Below are positions 11,869 through 27,547 of a DNA stretch of 64,000 nucleotides, piece by piece. Made by a program: the position numbers and the translations under genes. The DNA lies in contig CM041465.1 in NCBI GenBank assembly GCA_023213395.1, positions 81,165,741 to 81,229,740 on the forward strand. The letters are read 5' to 3'. Under the pieces are notes generated by a model. That model was not told where the DNA came from, did no database searches, and saw only the letters and a program-made list of their open reading frames with translations. This DNA is from Cycas panzhihuaensis (lineage: Eukaryota > Cycadophyta). The stretch's first letter is position 1; each line of letters opens with the position of its first letter.

Positions 11869-14800
11869 CCTCCATTTGATTTGATCCCTTTCTTTTCCTC
11901 ATTATTTCCCCCCTTTTTCCCTTGTTTTTTCTCTTCATTCCATCCAATCTCTTTTCTTTTCAAAAAAAAGAAAAGAAAAGAGAATAAAAAAAGAGAGAAA
12001 AGATTCTTTTTGCAATTTTATTTTACATTTTTAATTATAATTTTGTTTCTTTTCCTTTTTATGTATCTTGTTATTTGCATTACAACCAACCTACAGGCTA
12101 CAAGAGACTCTAAAATAAAAGGGAAAAAAAAAGGAAAAAACAATAAACAAGAAGAAACAAAACAAAAATGGGAGAAGTAAAAGAATTAAACTATCAACTA
12201 GAATCCCCACCACACATATTACAAATAGGTTTGTCCTTGGGCTCTCCTTTCCTTGAAAGTTTCGAGGTAAAGGAAAGAATTGTAAGATCACGAGTTCTCA
12301 AACACATATGATATAGCATCCTATTAGCAAAAACTCCCTTTACATATATTGGGAAGAAAAGGCTCATAGGTATGTGATTCATACATTTCACCTTATTTTC
12401 TTTAGATCATTACACGTGACTTAGAAATTAGGGGGTGAAACCACCTTCATGTGTTTGTCCTGATCTGGGTTACCCTAGGTAGTAGTATAGTCACTTCTTG
12501 AGGTTGTTGCTGACCTTGCTTTTTGCATCTAAGAGGTGTGTGGACACCTTAAGTAAGATGTAGAGTGTTGTCCTCCCTTCTAGCTTGCCACATTTTCCCT
12601 AGGTTTATTTGTTAAGTTTCAACGATAGTGCCTCTCCTCATGCCTTGGGATCATTTCAATTTCTAATACTTTTTAATCATAGTCATTCCATCAGCTACTT
12701 GTTCTAGTTGTACAAAATATTCTTTCAATTTCTTTGATGATTTCCTCTTGTTTACTACATTATATCCTTTTCATCATTTAAGGTTGTACAAAGTTCTTTT
12801 TCCTTTCTAGTAGTTATTTTTAATAATTTATTTAAGGTTAAGGTATTATAAATCTTAATTTTCTAGATTATAATTAATTTTCCATTCAACTTGTATGAAT
12901 CAAATAAAACATATCCAATAACATTCATACTTATCATGTTTAATAAACTACACTCAATAGAAAAACTATAAGGTTCATTTAAAATATTAACCAAGAATTA
13001 TTTTATGAAGAATTTTAATGAGAAATGAGACTTTTGATTTGGTTCTTTACTCTATTGTAATTTAATTAGTCATAAAAGTATCACATAATAACAATGCTTT
13101 TACACAAGTTCAAAGATTTTTATAGAAACCCTTTTTTTACTATGTTTGTAAATTAAAAACTTAAACTAACTGTAGCATAAATCTCAAACCATGACCTGGG
13201 TCTTCCATAAGTAAATAGGCAACATGCACATTTTCTTATAGTAATGATGTCTTCATTGAGCACAATCACCTTTATCTAACAACAAAATATGTGAATCCAA
13301 TAATCAATGTAATAGATCTTAATAGCAAAGAGTAAGTGCCCATTGGCTCAAGACCCTAAGATAATTGAAAAAATAGAAAACCCATGCTAAATTTATAGAG
13401 ACAAATTCATTGAAAACACTCCAAGTATTAAAGAATTCTTTAAAAATCTTTAAACTTTAGAGAAACCCCTAAGAAGACAAAAAAATCTTTAACACTCATT
13501 AAATTTATGGTGAACTTTAGAAAAGTTTCAAAATATTGGAGAACCTTTAACCCTTACCAAATTCATAGTGAACTTTATAAATTTTTTAGAAGATTGGAGA
13601 ACCTTTAAGAAGACAAGAGAACCTTCAAGTGGCCAAAAAATCTCTAACAAAAAAATTTAAAACCTAAATAAAACAAATGCCTGAGCATGATAATCAAAGA
13701 TGATATATTAAAAACCCTTTTTAGCATCTATAGAGAATTTGCAAAACCCTCATATAAAATGACATTTTTGGCTCTTTAATTAGTGTTGGATTGGAATCTT
13801 CAAAGAGTTCTCATAGAGTTTTTAGTGTGTTTATAGAGTCTTCAACATTTGAACTTCTTCTTAGTGTGATAAAATCAGAGGAAAGAATTACCTCTTTGGA
13901 TCTCACTTGAACTTCACCTTGACATTGCTTCTTTGGATTTATATTGAGCTTCCCTTTAACATTATTGCAAACTTTTTCAATTTAAAAAAGAAGGAAAGCC
14001 TAAAACACTCAACTTGGCCTTCATAGTGCACTTTGTTGTCTTATCAAATTAATTGATCTTATGAAATAATATTTTAAATATTTCACTTAGCTTGACAAGA
14101 GTAAAATGATATTATAAAACTTGACTTGATTTGATAACATAAAGATATAATAGAAAGAAACACATAGAGCAATTACTTATATGATATCATGTTAATGTAT
14201 GTAGAAATAAGAGATAATAAATAAAGAAAATTATATTAAAAAAAGATTGTTGCACTTACCATAGTTCATAAATACATTGCATATCTCACACTTTAACATA
14301 AATGAGATCATGAAATAATTATTTTAGTGAGTGTGCATGAAGGATCAAGAAAAGTAGTCAAGTTTGAATGAATTGGAGGTAAGGGGTTAAACCATGGTTA
14401 ACTATATAATGAATTAATAATAATCGTTAATAACTATTTATAACATAAATCACCTAAAGTTATAAAGAAACACTTTAGAGGCCAAATATAAGAAAGAAAT
14501 ATAACAACTTAGACAAAATTATAATTAACAATTGGAAAACCATCTTAAATCCTATAAATCACATGATTTTAGCAATATAACACTAGTGATAATGTAATTT
14601 TAATGGAAAATATGAAAAATAGGTATTAAAATTGCAGTCAAATAAAGGTTAGTTGTTTTAACACAAATAACAATAGAAAGTTGGTAAAATTAGTGTTGAA
14701 AACATAACAAGAACTAATACAACCCATAAATTTTACCTCTTTTGTTATTTGATTTGGTTGTAAATAGTAGAAAAGCTCCATATTTATCTAATAAGCACTC

Positions 14801-16154
14801 AGAGTAAAGACGAGAAGGTGAATATCAAGAAAATTATAAAATAAATAAAATCGTATGGTGGTAAAACCAATGAAAACTAGCACAAAATTGGCTAAATGGA
14901 CACAAATATAATAACAAATTTCTTCTAAACACTCCTCTATAAATTACCTCTACCAAATCACTCTTAAACTAGTTCATAATTAAATCAAGATCAACCTCTA
15001 TTCACTTGAAACTACTAAACTATCAGTCAAAACCACTAACTTAAACTCAAACTAACTGAACCTATTTATAAACTAAGTTTGGCATAAAACCATAGGCCCA
15101 AAATATCAAAAGTATCTTAAAATTTCTAATTTTCTCATGGATCTTAATTCATTGTGGTGCCTATTATGGCACTATGATAAATCAAAGTGTCATTATGAAG
15201 TATCAAAGCTCACACTCTGAAGACTATAGTTGTGTCAAGTCAATAGACATTGTGGTTTTATGATGTATTATAGTGGCCCCTGTAATGATTATTTTAATGG
15301 AGAGTTAACAAATGCCACTATCTTAGTTCAAAGACCATGGTGCGATACTATGACAAAAATGACTTATCACAATGCCTAGCTACATAATAATATAGTGCCA
15401 AAGCAAAGATTACAATATCATAACAAACATTATAGTGTCAAAAGAAAGATCATAGTGGCGAAACAACTCATAGGAGAAAGATAAAAATTAAAGAAATACA
15501 AATAAAATAGGCCATCAAAGTTGATCATAGCTTTGCATAAGCACTTTATAAATGGGGATACTTCATAAGATTTTAAGGGAAATGAGGATGACCAAGTAAT
15601 CCATAATTCATATTACATCATTAAAAAGTTTAAAACACAGAAAAAAAAATATTTTATCGAACTAGATTAATAATTACTTCTCAATTTTAGACTAATTACA
15701 AAGTAGGAAAGCCTTCTAACAAATAAAAAAGAAACAAAGAAAACTAATAACACTAACTCTACTCTACATAATGATTTTTTTTTTAAAAGGGTTTCTTACA
15801 AAATACTTTTTCTAATTTTTTTTTTCTAAAGAACATATAGAAAGCCTATTGAATCTCTACATAACTATGCCCCAAAATTTTAAGAATAAAACCCTAGCTA
15901 CAAAAAATTGGGACTAAAACCCTAGCCATAAAATTTTAAAATTAGAACTAGAAGCAAGTTCAAAACCTAGAGGTTGAAGCTAAAGGACAAAGTTAAAGCT
16001 AAAGTAATGAAGTGGCATGCAACTTGCAAAGGAGTTAACCTATCAAGAATCACTTCTAGAAGTTTTAGAAGCTTCATCTTCATTGCCAAAGTTTAAAAGA
16101 AACTTGTTAAAATCTTATTTCATCTAAGTTGAATCCCTACCAATGTTGTCATAA
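11869..16154. other. AT-rich intergenic DNA without recognisable genes
   Basis: About 4.3 kb of strongly AT-rich sequence. There is no long frame with protein-like composition. Weak, diverged repetition of a unit around GAACCTTTAA ... GTGAACTTTA is visible at about 13430-13650. Phrases such as GTGGTGCC...GGCACTATGAT recur at 15150-15470. Probably very old TE remains. Confidence 0.5.
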
Positions 16155-16357
16155 CAGAGAAGAGAAGGAAAGTGTAGTGTTGAGTTGCCACCATCATCAT
16201 TAGAGCAAAGAAGAAAAGGAAAATATAATGTCGATCTCCCACCATCATCACCAAAGTAGAGAAGAGAAGGAAAGTATAATGTCAAGTTCCTATTATCATT
16301 ACTAGAGCATAGAAGAGAAGGATAGTAAAGTATCAAGTTCTAACCACCATTGTTGAG
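16155..16357. repeat. 51-bp minisatellite, 4 units
   Basis: Four head-to-tail units of about 51 bp, each starting near AGAGAAGAGAAGGAAAGT and containing a CACCATCATCA block. Because 51 is a multiple of three, the minus strand stays open and gives a 17-residue periodic peptide (FPSLLC..DDGG). It lies just left of element B. Confidence 0.8.
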
Positions 16358-16413
16358 CTCCATCTCCTACCTATAACTGCTACTACAGTAATGAAAGAAG
16401 AGTAAGGTGACCA

Positions 16414-16418
16414 CCCTC
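16414..16418. repeat. Target-site duplication CCCTC of element B (left)
   Basis: CCCTC immediately before the TG of the left LTR. The identical five bases follow the CA of the right LTR at 30119-30123. Perfect identity fixes both ends of the element. Confidence 0.93.
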
Positions 16419-19204
<2,786 letters not shown>

Positions 19205-19459
19205 TAATAAAGAGCAACGTGGACCAAGGGCGTAGGCAAGTGTTGTGGCGGAACGCATGGACAAGGGAGACAGAGACGAGGACAACGTAGGGGCTGCCTA
19301 CGCGTCATCTAACATTGACCTGTAAATGAAATAACCAAGCAAAAGGGGATGCCCCCATTGCCAAAGTGCAACATGAAGTAGGAGGGCATCCAGCAAATAG
19401 AGTAAGCACATCTAACTAACAGCAATCAGAGACTTGGGCACGGGCTGGCCAGGCAAGCC

Positions 19460-19882
19460 TTAGGGGCGGTCGTCTAGAAGAGGGAGGCAATGCTCAAGGA
19501 TGAGGCAGACGAGGCTGTCGGCCTCAGCATTGAGGTGCCTAGGGATATGCTAAATATCCACTGATGAGAAATAAGCTAGAAGAGATCTAGCAGTAGACGC
19601 GAGGGTTCTCAGGTGAGGGCATCGCACCTGGTAGACCTGGGTGAGATGGGACACTACGACCTGAGAATCGCAAAACAACACGATGGACCCGCGATGGAAA
19701 CAGAGAGCATCAGTCAGGGCTTCAATAACGGCCGTGTATTTGGCTTCGTTATTGGTAGCCTCAGGAAGAAAGACCCTGAAATGCAAGAAATCATGTCCGG
19801 AGGGGCTGCGAAGAATCCACGCAGCGGCGGAAGGTCCAGGGTTGCTGCGACTCCCATCATCGGTAAAGACGAGAAGGGACAT
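19460..19882 (-). pseudogene. Extra RNase H (RVT_3/archaeal-like type) of element B
   Basis: A 141-codon domain from ATG at 19882 to TAA at 19460, broken by one in-frame TAG at 19550. The four acidic positions expected for an RNase H are readable: Asp in FTDDGS (start), Glu in NNEAKY, Asp in CDSQVVVSHL, and Asp in AEADSL near the end. This type of second RNase H is known from Tat LTR retrotransposons. Here it stands apart from pol, between the antisense gene and the 3' LTR, as its homologue in D does. Upstream open sequence is also conserved in part, so the true start may lie further right. Confidence 0.8.
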
Positions 19883-20408
19883 GTTTGAATACTAAGCTCT
19901 GGTAGCAAACATATAGCAATGAAAGTAAAAGAAAGACTCGAATGGCGAGCAAGAAGGTGGACGAGAAGGGCAGGAGGACCTAGCAATGAGGTTACCCAAA
20001 AATGAAACCAAGCAATCTGGCCACTGGCTAAAAGTGGGTGGAGAAAGGATGCTCTAGAGTGCCAAAGGTTACTTTGGGAAGCAAAACATGCCCCTAGACG
20101 AAGGAGAATTTCCTTTGGGGACCCTAGGGGTGAAAAAGAGCCGCAAAAATGGGTCCAGGGCAACGAAAAGAGCCAAACGAGTATAAACTCGGGCATGCAC
20201 AAGAGTAGCACGTAAAACGATGTAGAAGGGCCCTGGCAAAAGTGCGATAATGAGGTGCCATAAATGCCCTTGCAAGGGAGGGCAAAAAGGGCATCAATAG
20301 AGCACAATGGGCGACAAGGCCAGAAGGCAAAGGCTACCAGGGGAATGAGACGATCCCAACAACTGTCGCGGAGCCAGAAACAGAAGAAGTGCCCATCGGG
20401 GCCCCCGC

Positions 20409-20418
20409 CTATATAAGG
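20409..20418 (+). promoter_or_regulatory. TATA box of the antisense gene in element B
   Basis: CTATATAAGG preceded by GGGGCCCCCGC, 159 nt upstream of the ATG at 20577. The same box and flank occur at the same distance in elements C and D. It is oriented towards the mobile-domain-like gene, opposite to gag. Confidence 0.7.
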
Positions 20419-20576
20419 AAAACAACTGAAAATCGGATTCATTTTCACCGGCTCTTGTATGAAACTAGAGCCTTTTCCTTATGACACAGAGCACTACCCG
20501 ACTTCAGAGGCACGCAGGAGACGATCCAACCATTGGATCCGAGCGCGGCGAGAGTCATTACGACCACAGAGACGAG

Positions 20577-22969
20577 ATGGCGATGGTCAGGCCAGATCTA
20601 GTGAGTGGATCTCACGAAACCCTTGCCATTTCTAAGTTTAACGTTTAATGCTTTTTAGTTAATTTTATGCACTTTTTATGCCCCTTATGGGCAATTGGAT
20701 GCCTCTTGGAGTTCGAATTGGACCCGAAAAGAGGCGAGGACCTAGGCATTAGGGAGCCTTAGTCCCAGTGGGCCCCACGGGGGTCCACCACAAAAATTTG
20801 AGATTTTCTGGGTCACGGGATCGCTGTAGGCAAGCGATCACCGCGGGACCCACTCTAAATTTAGTGGCACTGCTAAATTTGGAGCGGTACGTAGGCAGAA
20901 AACCAGAAAAAACCAAAAGAGGGGCCAAACAGCCCCCAAAATCAGAAAGGAAGATCAGAAAGAGAGCTAGGAACTTAGATGACTGCTAGAAGGCTGACCT
21001 TGACTGACTTTTGATGATTATAGGTAGTTATCGCGGTGGATAACCGTGAGAACGTCGGTATACTGATACTAAGCTACTTGGAGATGGTGTCCCAAGAGGA
21101 CAAGGCGACTCTGAAGAGGTGTGGCTTATATAAGGCCCTCAAGACCCCTCAATTCGCGTCAGACCAGAGGCTTCTGGTTGACATCGTGTCACACTGGGAC
21201 AGGAGGAGGCATGTATTTCACTTGCCTCAGATAGGCGACGTCACTATTACCCCAAGAGACATCAGGCGGATCCTAAGAGTACTAGCGACAGGGAGGCCAG
21301 TGAGGGCCGCCAAGACCGAGGCAAAGACACAGGGAGGTGGCCCAGTTCCTCACAGGGACCGACAGGTGGGAGCGGAGGGGAGCTCCCCTCCAGGCTATGC
21401 TAATGTCTGGGATTCCTCGGGTGAGGAAGCTGATACTACTATGCATTCTGTTCTGGATTTCCCAGAAACATAACTACAGGGAGATCCCCGGAGGTTGGGT
21501 GGATGCAGCGTGCCGGTGTGAGGCTGGCGAGATGATGGATTGGGCCACTCTAGTTACAGCGAACCTCGTCGCCCAGCTAGACACCATTCAGAGATCTGGT
21601 AGAGGAGGGTTTTCTTATAGCACGTTGTTGCAGTGCTAGTTTTTTGATCATTTTGCGGCAGTGGCACTAGCAGGGGGGGCATTCCCCATAGCAGAGTGGG
21701 CCCCGATAGTCCACAGGTGGGAAACAAGGCTCCGAGGGACAGAGGATCAAGCTCATGTCCGTCAATCAGTTAATGCAACATCACTCAACCTCCTCACTCT
21801 GACAGACTATATAACAGAGCCTTACAGAGTAGTGAGGTAGGAGAGTGACGATGGAGCGGGCGGAGCAGGAGCGCCCATCGACGACGATGACGACGGCGAC
21901 AGCGATGACGATAACGGCGATGACGGTGATGATGGGGGAGATGGGGCTGGCCTATCACGACCTACAGGAGAGGTAGGTCCATTATGGTCGACAGGGGGAG
22001 CAACAAGACCATCCGGGACTACTGGAGGAGGGACAGGCCCATCAGGAGCTGTCGAGGCGAGCAGGGTGCCCGAGACCAAGGGTCGCAGACTATGGATCAT
22101 AAGGAGATCCAGAGAGGTGAGGGTCGAGCCAGTCCCTGCTAGGGGTGAGGTAGAGGCAGAGGATGTACCTGAGGATGAGGTACCCGCAGCTGGCAGAGAG
22201 CCAGGAGACGAGGATGTCGCCCGAGCAGAGGAGCCGGCGGCCATGGCAGGTGAGACCTAACCGTTTCCTTAGTCGTTTGATATCTAGATAGATCTTTGAT
22301 TTCATTTCATTATGGTATGTAGTGAGGATATACACTGACACATGGCATGTTGTCTTGATAGGAGTAGCAGAGGTCCAGAGACTAGTGGAGGCCATGGTGA
22401 GGGAGATGTTCCCTCAGGTCTACGCAGAGGGTCAACCGCCCATCCAGGCGGAGGATGCGCCCAGATCAGCAGGGGCCCACATGCAGGCATTTGCCCCACT
22501 GGCAAGGGTGAGAGACATTTGGGCTGCAGAGACCCAGGAGCACATGGCATTTTGGGGATAGCTGCAGCAAGAGCTCGACGCGGCCAAAGATGAGCTACGC
22601 GGATGAGTCCAGGCCTTAGAGGCTCGGAGCGGACTAGGAGGAGATGCAGGGAGTAGCATCTGCCTAACAGTACTAGAGGAGCGCCTTAAGGTGATAGAGG
22701 AGAAGTTTCAGAGTATGGAGGAGGGACTCCAGGGATAAAGGGATCACATCCAGGTCTGATACGACCAGCTAGTAACGCAGATGGTCTCGAGGTCGAGCAG
22801 GAGCCAGACCCATACACACACAACGACTACGACCCCGAGATGACCTCGGGATGAGGGGAGCGAGGCAGGTAGCTCGCGGAGGCCCAGGAGGAGCCTCGGA
22901 GGGATGTGGTCCCCAGGAGAGGGATCACAGAGACCGGGGGGTGGTACCCCAGGATCAGGATAGCAGTAG
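20577..22969 (+). pseudogene. Plant-mobile-domain-like gene of element B (3 exons, antisense to gag)
   Basis: Exons inferred by comparing three copies: 20577-20600 (MAMVRPDL), 21024-22249 and 22362-22969. Intron 1 starts GTGAGT and ends ATTATAG (phase 0); intron 2 starts GTGAGA and ends TTGATAG (phase 1). Exon 2 holds DIVSHWDRRRHVFHLPQ, a GDVTITPRDIRRIL segment and later WATL and FFDHFA motifs; this recalls the plant mobile domain (FHLP..G..T.T..D...LLG), known from the host proteins MAIN/MAIL1 and from plant TEs. Next come an acidic run (about 21868-21960), then in exon 3 a helical region and an Arg/Ser tail. Defects: a frameshift near 21300-21340, TAG at 21637 and 21838, and several stops in exon 3. 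Function unknown. Confidence 0.72.
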
Positions 22970-23101
22970 ACTAGGAGATGTACATATATATGGTTTTGGA
23001 GGGAAAGCACGGGCCTCTAGGGAGTCATATGTAGGCTCACATGATTGTACCCCCCCTGCAAGGGTCTTGGCTTCCCACATGCATGATGTACCATGACATT
23101 T

Positions 23102-23103
<2 letters not shown>

Positions 23104-23174
<71 letters not shown>
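23104..23174. repeat. (TA)35 microsatellite
   Basis: About 71 bp of alternating TA between the 3' end of the antisense gene and the post-integrase region of element B. Confidence 0.97.
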
Positions 23175-23175
<1 letters not shown>

Positions 23176-24111
23176 GGGGTAATTGGAACCCCATTTTGCC
23201 ATGAAATTGTGTGTATCATGTACGATAGAGATAGCATGTATGGTTCACTTTTGTAAATGAATATTTTTGTATGTTGTAAATGTAAATATGTAAATATGTT
23301 TTGTTGTAAGTATTTTGTTGTAAATATTTGGTTGTAATATGCATGTGTTTCCTTCCATGTATGGCTATATGTCTAACAGGAGCACACGCGTCCACAGTAA
23401 GCAGAGGTGATCGAGAGGTGTGAGGTTAGAAATAGAGCGACATGCACGTCCACAGGGGAGCATAGCGGAATATGCGAAGGAAACAACAGGTAGGAAAAGG
23501 GGAGTGACGATACCCCGCAGTGTCGCCCTAGTCAGGGGATGCCCAAATAGGAGGACAAAGGTTCCCAAGAGCACACGGGAACGCGAGTTCCGTGGGACGA
23601 ACCAGAAGAAGAAGTGAAAATCCATCTTAAATTGCCATTCTACCCTTGGTTGGGAGGAATGAGAACAATTTAAAATGGTAGTTTAGGCTTGTTTCGGAGC
23701 ATAAAGAGAGGAAGAGGTGTGTCTAGACCCCATAGAGGTAGGGGTAGTCACACGTAGGGTAGGGGATAGGTGACGAAGAGTAGGCCTAGTGTGGCTAGGC
23801 CTACCAGTAAACTTGCTATGGTCAGAATCAGATGAGTGCAACGGACCTGGCACACGACGGATCGCGTGGCAAGGTTGCATACGAGTAAGAATGGCTCTAG
23901 TCCAAGGTAAGGATCTGGAGCGTGAAGAAGAAGTGCCTATACGAGTGGCTTGTCGATGTGGGTGCCTATGTGAAACCACTTAGGGAGGCCGAGAAGGTAA
24001 AATAAATGGCCAGTTTAGGACCAGTGGCTCGGGAGCCAATGTAGAATGAGGAAGAGTGGGAATATCTGACCGAGATATTCCCCTAAGTGCTTGTGAAACT
24101 AGGGTGACATG
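23175..24111 (-). other. Internal spacer of element B: post-integrase region joined to protease end
   Basis: The part at about 23400-23650 is the reverse complement of D 55860-56160 (shared CTTGGGAAC, TGGGCAT..CCCC, TAGAATGG.AATTTAAGATGG), which in D follows integrase. Beyond about 23650 the sequence runs into the protease reading frame without any RT, RNase H or integrase. The deletion joint must lie between about 23650 and 24111. Confidence 0.65.
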
Positions 24112-25239
24112 TCAAGGAGAGGACGCATAACCCTTGCTATCTGAATCAGAATCACCCGTGATGGCTAAATCAGTAACCACCCTCATGATAAGGGTAAACC
24201 TAACTAGGTTTAGCTTATAACATGGCATAGGGTTTGACTGATGAAGGTTGATCTCCTGAAATAAAGGTCCCACGGAAGGGGTAACCTCCTCAGGATCACT
24301 ATCTTCATCATTGAAAACAGCCTGGCAAGCTGGATGAGAGGTGTGAGACGGCATAGGCTCACGGGCGACAACTTTAACTTGTCCTTCATGGACAAATTTA
24401 AGTTGCCCCCATTGCATGGAGCAGATTGCTCCCATCTGGTTGAGCCATGGTCAGCCTAATAAGAGGTTGTACTCTACATCGACATCGAGTACATCAACTT
24501 CAACAGAAACAGTTTTCCCCCCTAAGATGAGGGAAAGGAAGACTGTCCCTAAAGGGGACTTCTCAGTCACATCATACCCTTGGCATTTCCAAGGGACAGA
24601 CTCAAGAGCTACTATGCCTAGCTCCTTAAGCATACGCGCAGGCATAGCATTAACCAAGGAGCCATTATCCACAACGGTCCTCTTTATGATACAATCAGGA
24701 GTGTCAATGGTAATGACGAACGGGTAATGCAAAAGCTTCTCCTGCTTACTAGGAGATGGGAGATCTCTGGGATCAAATGAGATGACAGGTGGTCCATGGG
24801 AGGTAGCGCATATTGCATGGATGGAAGCATCTTGTTGGCCAAGAGCTTCAAGAAGAAGAGCATGTTGCTTAGGACAGCTTCTCAAGACGTCCATCAAGGA
24901 CATTCCCGCAGCGACGGTGTGGAGCTCGTCAACGACAGAGAAGGGCTTACCCTTCGCAGTAGGCTGGGTAAGTGCCCTTCGAAAATTGTAACGGCCAGGG
25001 TGTACGGGAATAGTCTTGGGAAGCGCATGGGGTTCCAGAAGAGAAGTTTCCAGAAGAGGATCAAGGTGAGATGTGGATGAAGAGGCACCAGCTGCCTCTT
25101 TAGCAGCTTGGGACCGGGTTAAGGCATATAACAGAGTGGTCTCAAGTAATTGGACAACCTTCTTTCCCTTGTAGCGGGACCATGAAGGTGATGGAGCATG
25201 GCGGTCAGGGGAGCGCAAAGGGGAAGATGGTCTTCGCAC
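24112..25239 (-). pseudogene. Aspartic protease region of element B
   Basis: Reads KGKKVVQLLE, PFSVVDELHTVAAGMSLMDV, then ITIDTPDC and the active-site segment VVDNGSLVNAMP (Asp-Asn-Gly in place of Asp-Ser/Thr-Gly; the D-N-G form is common in Tat-type elements). It closes with DVEYNLLLG and, after a break at about 24440, MGAICSMQWGQLKFVHEG. In C and D the same order continues into RT or RNase H. A stop separates the two frames (24451-25239 and 24112-24435). Confidence 0.78.
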
Positions 25240-25312
25240 GCCCTTCCCTCTACCATGCGAGGGGCAAGAATCCGGGGATCTATCATGATTCTGATTGTTC
25301 CTTTGCTAAACA

Positions 25313-27280
25313 TCACGAATCACGCGGCAGGGCATCGTGTGGGTGTTGTGCACAACAACGCGAATCATCGTGGAAACACTCCCCGTGGATGGAACACCAC
25401 CTCTTCTCAAGGGGAGGATCAATCCTCCTTGCTTGGGAAGGTTGGATGTTACCCCCTTTGGGGGGCACTGCATGAGAAGCTTGCTGAACTAGTTTATGGG
25501 AGGTTAGCGATGAAGGAGGTTGGAGTTTAAGCTCCTTCATCGTTTGCTTGAATGAGCGAATAACGGAGGTAAGAGGATCTAGGGTCCTCTCAGTCGGATG
25601 AGAGGTGGGCCTAGCGGGCTGCGAAGGTTTGGTTTCCTTCGCTGGGGGAGGCACCTCACGGCGTTGTGAGGGCTTAGGAGGTTTCTTGAGTCCAGCTTGG
25701 ATCTCAATGGCCTCCAACGCCAAGCACCTTGTAATCGCGGAGTCACATGTGGTCACCCCCATCTTAAGGACTTCCACATGCACTTCGAGGTAAAGTGCAT
25801 TGATGAAGAGATCTCGCTTCAACTCTTCAGGCAACGTGGCCTTGGTAGAGTGAAGGAGATCATGAAAGCATCACACAAAGTCACGATTCATTTCATCGTG
25901 ACCTTGTTTAAGCGACAGAAGCGCTTTCATTCTACTTTCGAATGGACGGGCTACGTCAAAATAGTTGACGAACTCATCCACCAATTACTGGAATGAAGAA
26001 ATTGAATGAGCAGGGAGACGGTAAAACCACTTGAGGGCGTCGCCCTGTAAAGATCACGGGAATAACTTCATCAGAATATGGTCGTAAGCCCAATAATTGA
26101 TGCACGCCATAGAGAAACTACGTACGTGCTTGGTTGGGTCTTGCGACAAAGTTCCAACGAATTTGGGAACTTCAGGAGGGTGAGGCAGCAGGTTAGTCCT
26201 TAGTGCCTCAACAGATAATGGCGTCGACCTATAGTCCATGAAAGGACGTGTCCTTACATGGGCCAAGGGATTGATGACTGGTAAAGGAACAAGAATGGAT
26301 GGGGGTGGTAAGCCCATCCCTCCCTGGGGAAACGCCCCTTGTTGGAAGGGGGGTTGCGGGTAAACACCTTGGAAGGGAGGTATGTTCCCTTGCGAAGACA
26401 CGGCAATGGGAGTTACGCTAGATGGCGGAAATGCAGGGTGCGGGACTGGGTTTTGCCCATATGGGCCACCCGTAAGTGGCGTAACTCCATATGGGTGCAA
26501 CGGGTCCACCCCATAAGCAGGAAGATGGTTTCCCCTCCCTTACCCCCAAGGTTGAGATGTGTAACCTAGGGGCACGTAAAGGGAAGGACCACCAGTAGAG
26601 TTTTGAATATATGTAGGAATGGGTCCTACATAGTTGACGGCAGCAGCACTAGTAGGGCCTCGAGGCCTACTAGGGAATGCATGTACCATGTTCGAAGGCG
26701 GCGCATACGTTTGACTCAGAAATGGCATGCTAACCCCAAGTTGGAGAAAGGACATGCCACAAACGGGTCCTGAAGAAGTAGGACCACGGCTAGAAGTAAG
26801 CGGTGCAACGCTCGCCCTGGGAGCTGGGGTGGGCATAACATAGGACAAGTGTGCATGGGCAGAAGCATCAATCATTATATGAGGCGCAGGTATGGACGAA
26901 GAAGATGCTACATTGCACAACCTTTCTTCAAACCACCTAGGATGCAATTGGCGGCGAGTTGTTCGGAAGTACTCGCTAAGCGCTTCGACTACATCGGCGG
27001 GAGGGGTATCCTCGTAGCCATACGAAGTCGATGGGATCTCGAAAGTAGGGGATCCCTCAAGACACTCCTTGTAAGGCTCACCAGTAGGGTGGTGAGTCTC
27101 GTGAGGAGACAACTCTTCTGCTGCATGCGCGGAAGGGTGAAAGTCAGCAGGGGGAAATTGGTCATTCGAATAGTAGATGGAATCATCGCCCCTATGGGTG
27201 GATTCTGGGACAGATGAGGGGAACTCTTGAGTTCCTGAAGTCATGGTATGGTAAGCCCAATCAGACGGGTAACCTTCCAT
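25313..27280 (-). pseudogene. Gag of element B
   Basis: Starts at the ATG at 27280 (MEGYPSDWAYHT), which is also the start in C and D. The first 247 codons are open (26540-27280); one TAA from a CAA codon at 26537 splits them from 26054-26509. The region between about 25840 and 26050 matches the gag capsid core of D (LMKLFP...ALKWFYHLP) but contains stops. The C-terminal part (25313-25834) ends in a zinc knuckle, WCSIHGECFHDDSRC, of the C-x2-H-x4-H-x4-C form. This is the structural protein that would package element RNA. Confidence 0.83.
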
Positions 27281-27528
27281 TATCGAATCGGGGTTTGACG
27301 ACAGAAGGGAATGAGGCGATTAGTCTTCTAACAATGGCGGCAGACCTCACAAGCGACGTGAGAAACGTCGTATGTAACGCCTTTGCGAGCGTTGTTAGAA
27401 GAAAAAGGAAAGAAGAAAAAGAAGTAAGCACGTTGGGGGTTGTCCAACTGAAAACGTGGAATAAAAGACTACCTAGAGGCAAGAACACCAATGAAAAGGG
27501 GAAGCGAATCTAACTCCCTTACTGGCAG

Positions 27529-27546
27529 TCCCAAGTATGGTCGCCA
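27529..27546 (-). promoter_or_regulatory. Primer binding site of element B
   Basis: Reads TGGCGACCATACTTGGGA one base after the CA end of the 5' LTR. A TGGCGAC start is the form reported for Tat/Ogre elements primed by tRNA-Arg. Matching sites follow the 5' LTRs of C and D. Confidence 0.75.
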
Positions 27547-27547
27547 G

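Noticed and set aside
11651-11963. Ser-Leu-rich frames of 94-98 codons
   Set aside because: Translation of the (GA)n array and neighbouring low-complexity DNA.
19714-20448. 244-codon minus-strand frame in element B
   Set aside because: Overlaps the RNase H in another frame and has no conserved counterpart in D; probably fortuitous, though its upstream part covers a region conserved between B and D.
20768-20989. 73-codon frame before the main exon in B
   Set aside because: Lies in inferred intron 1 and is not conserved in C or D.
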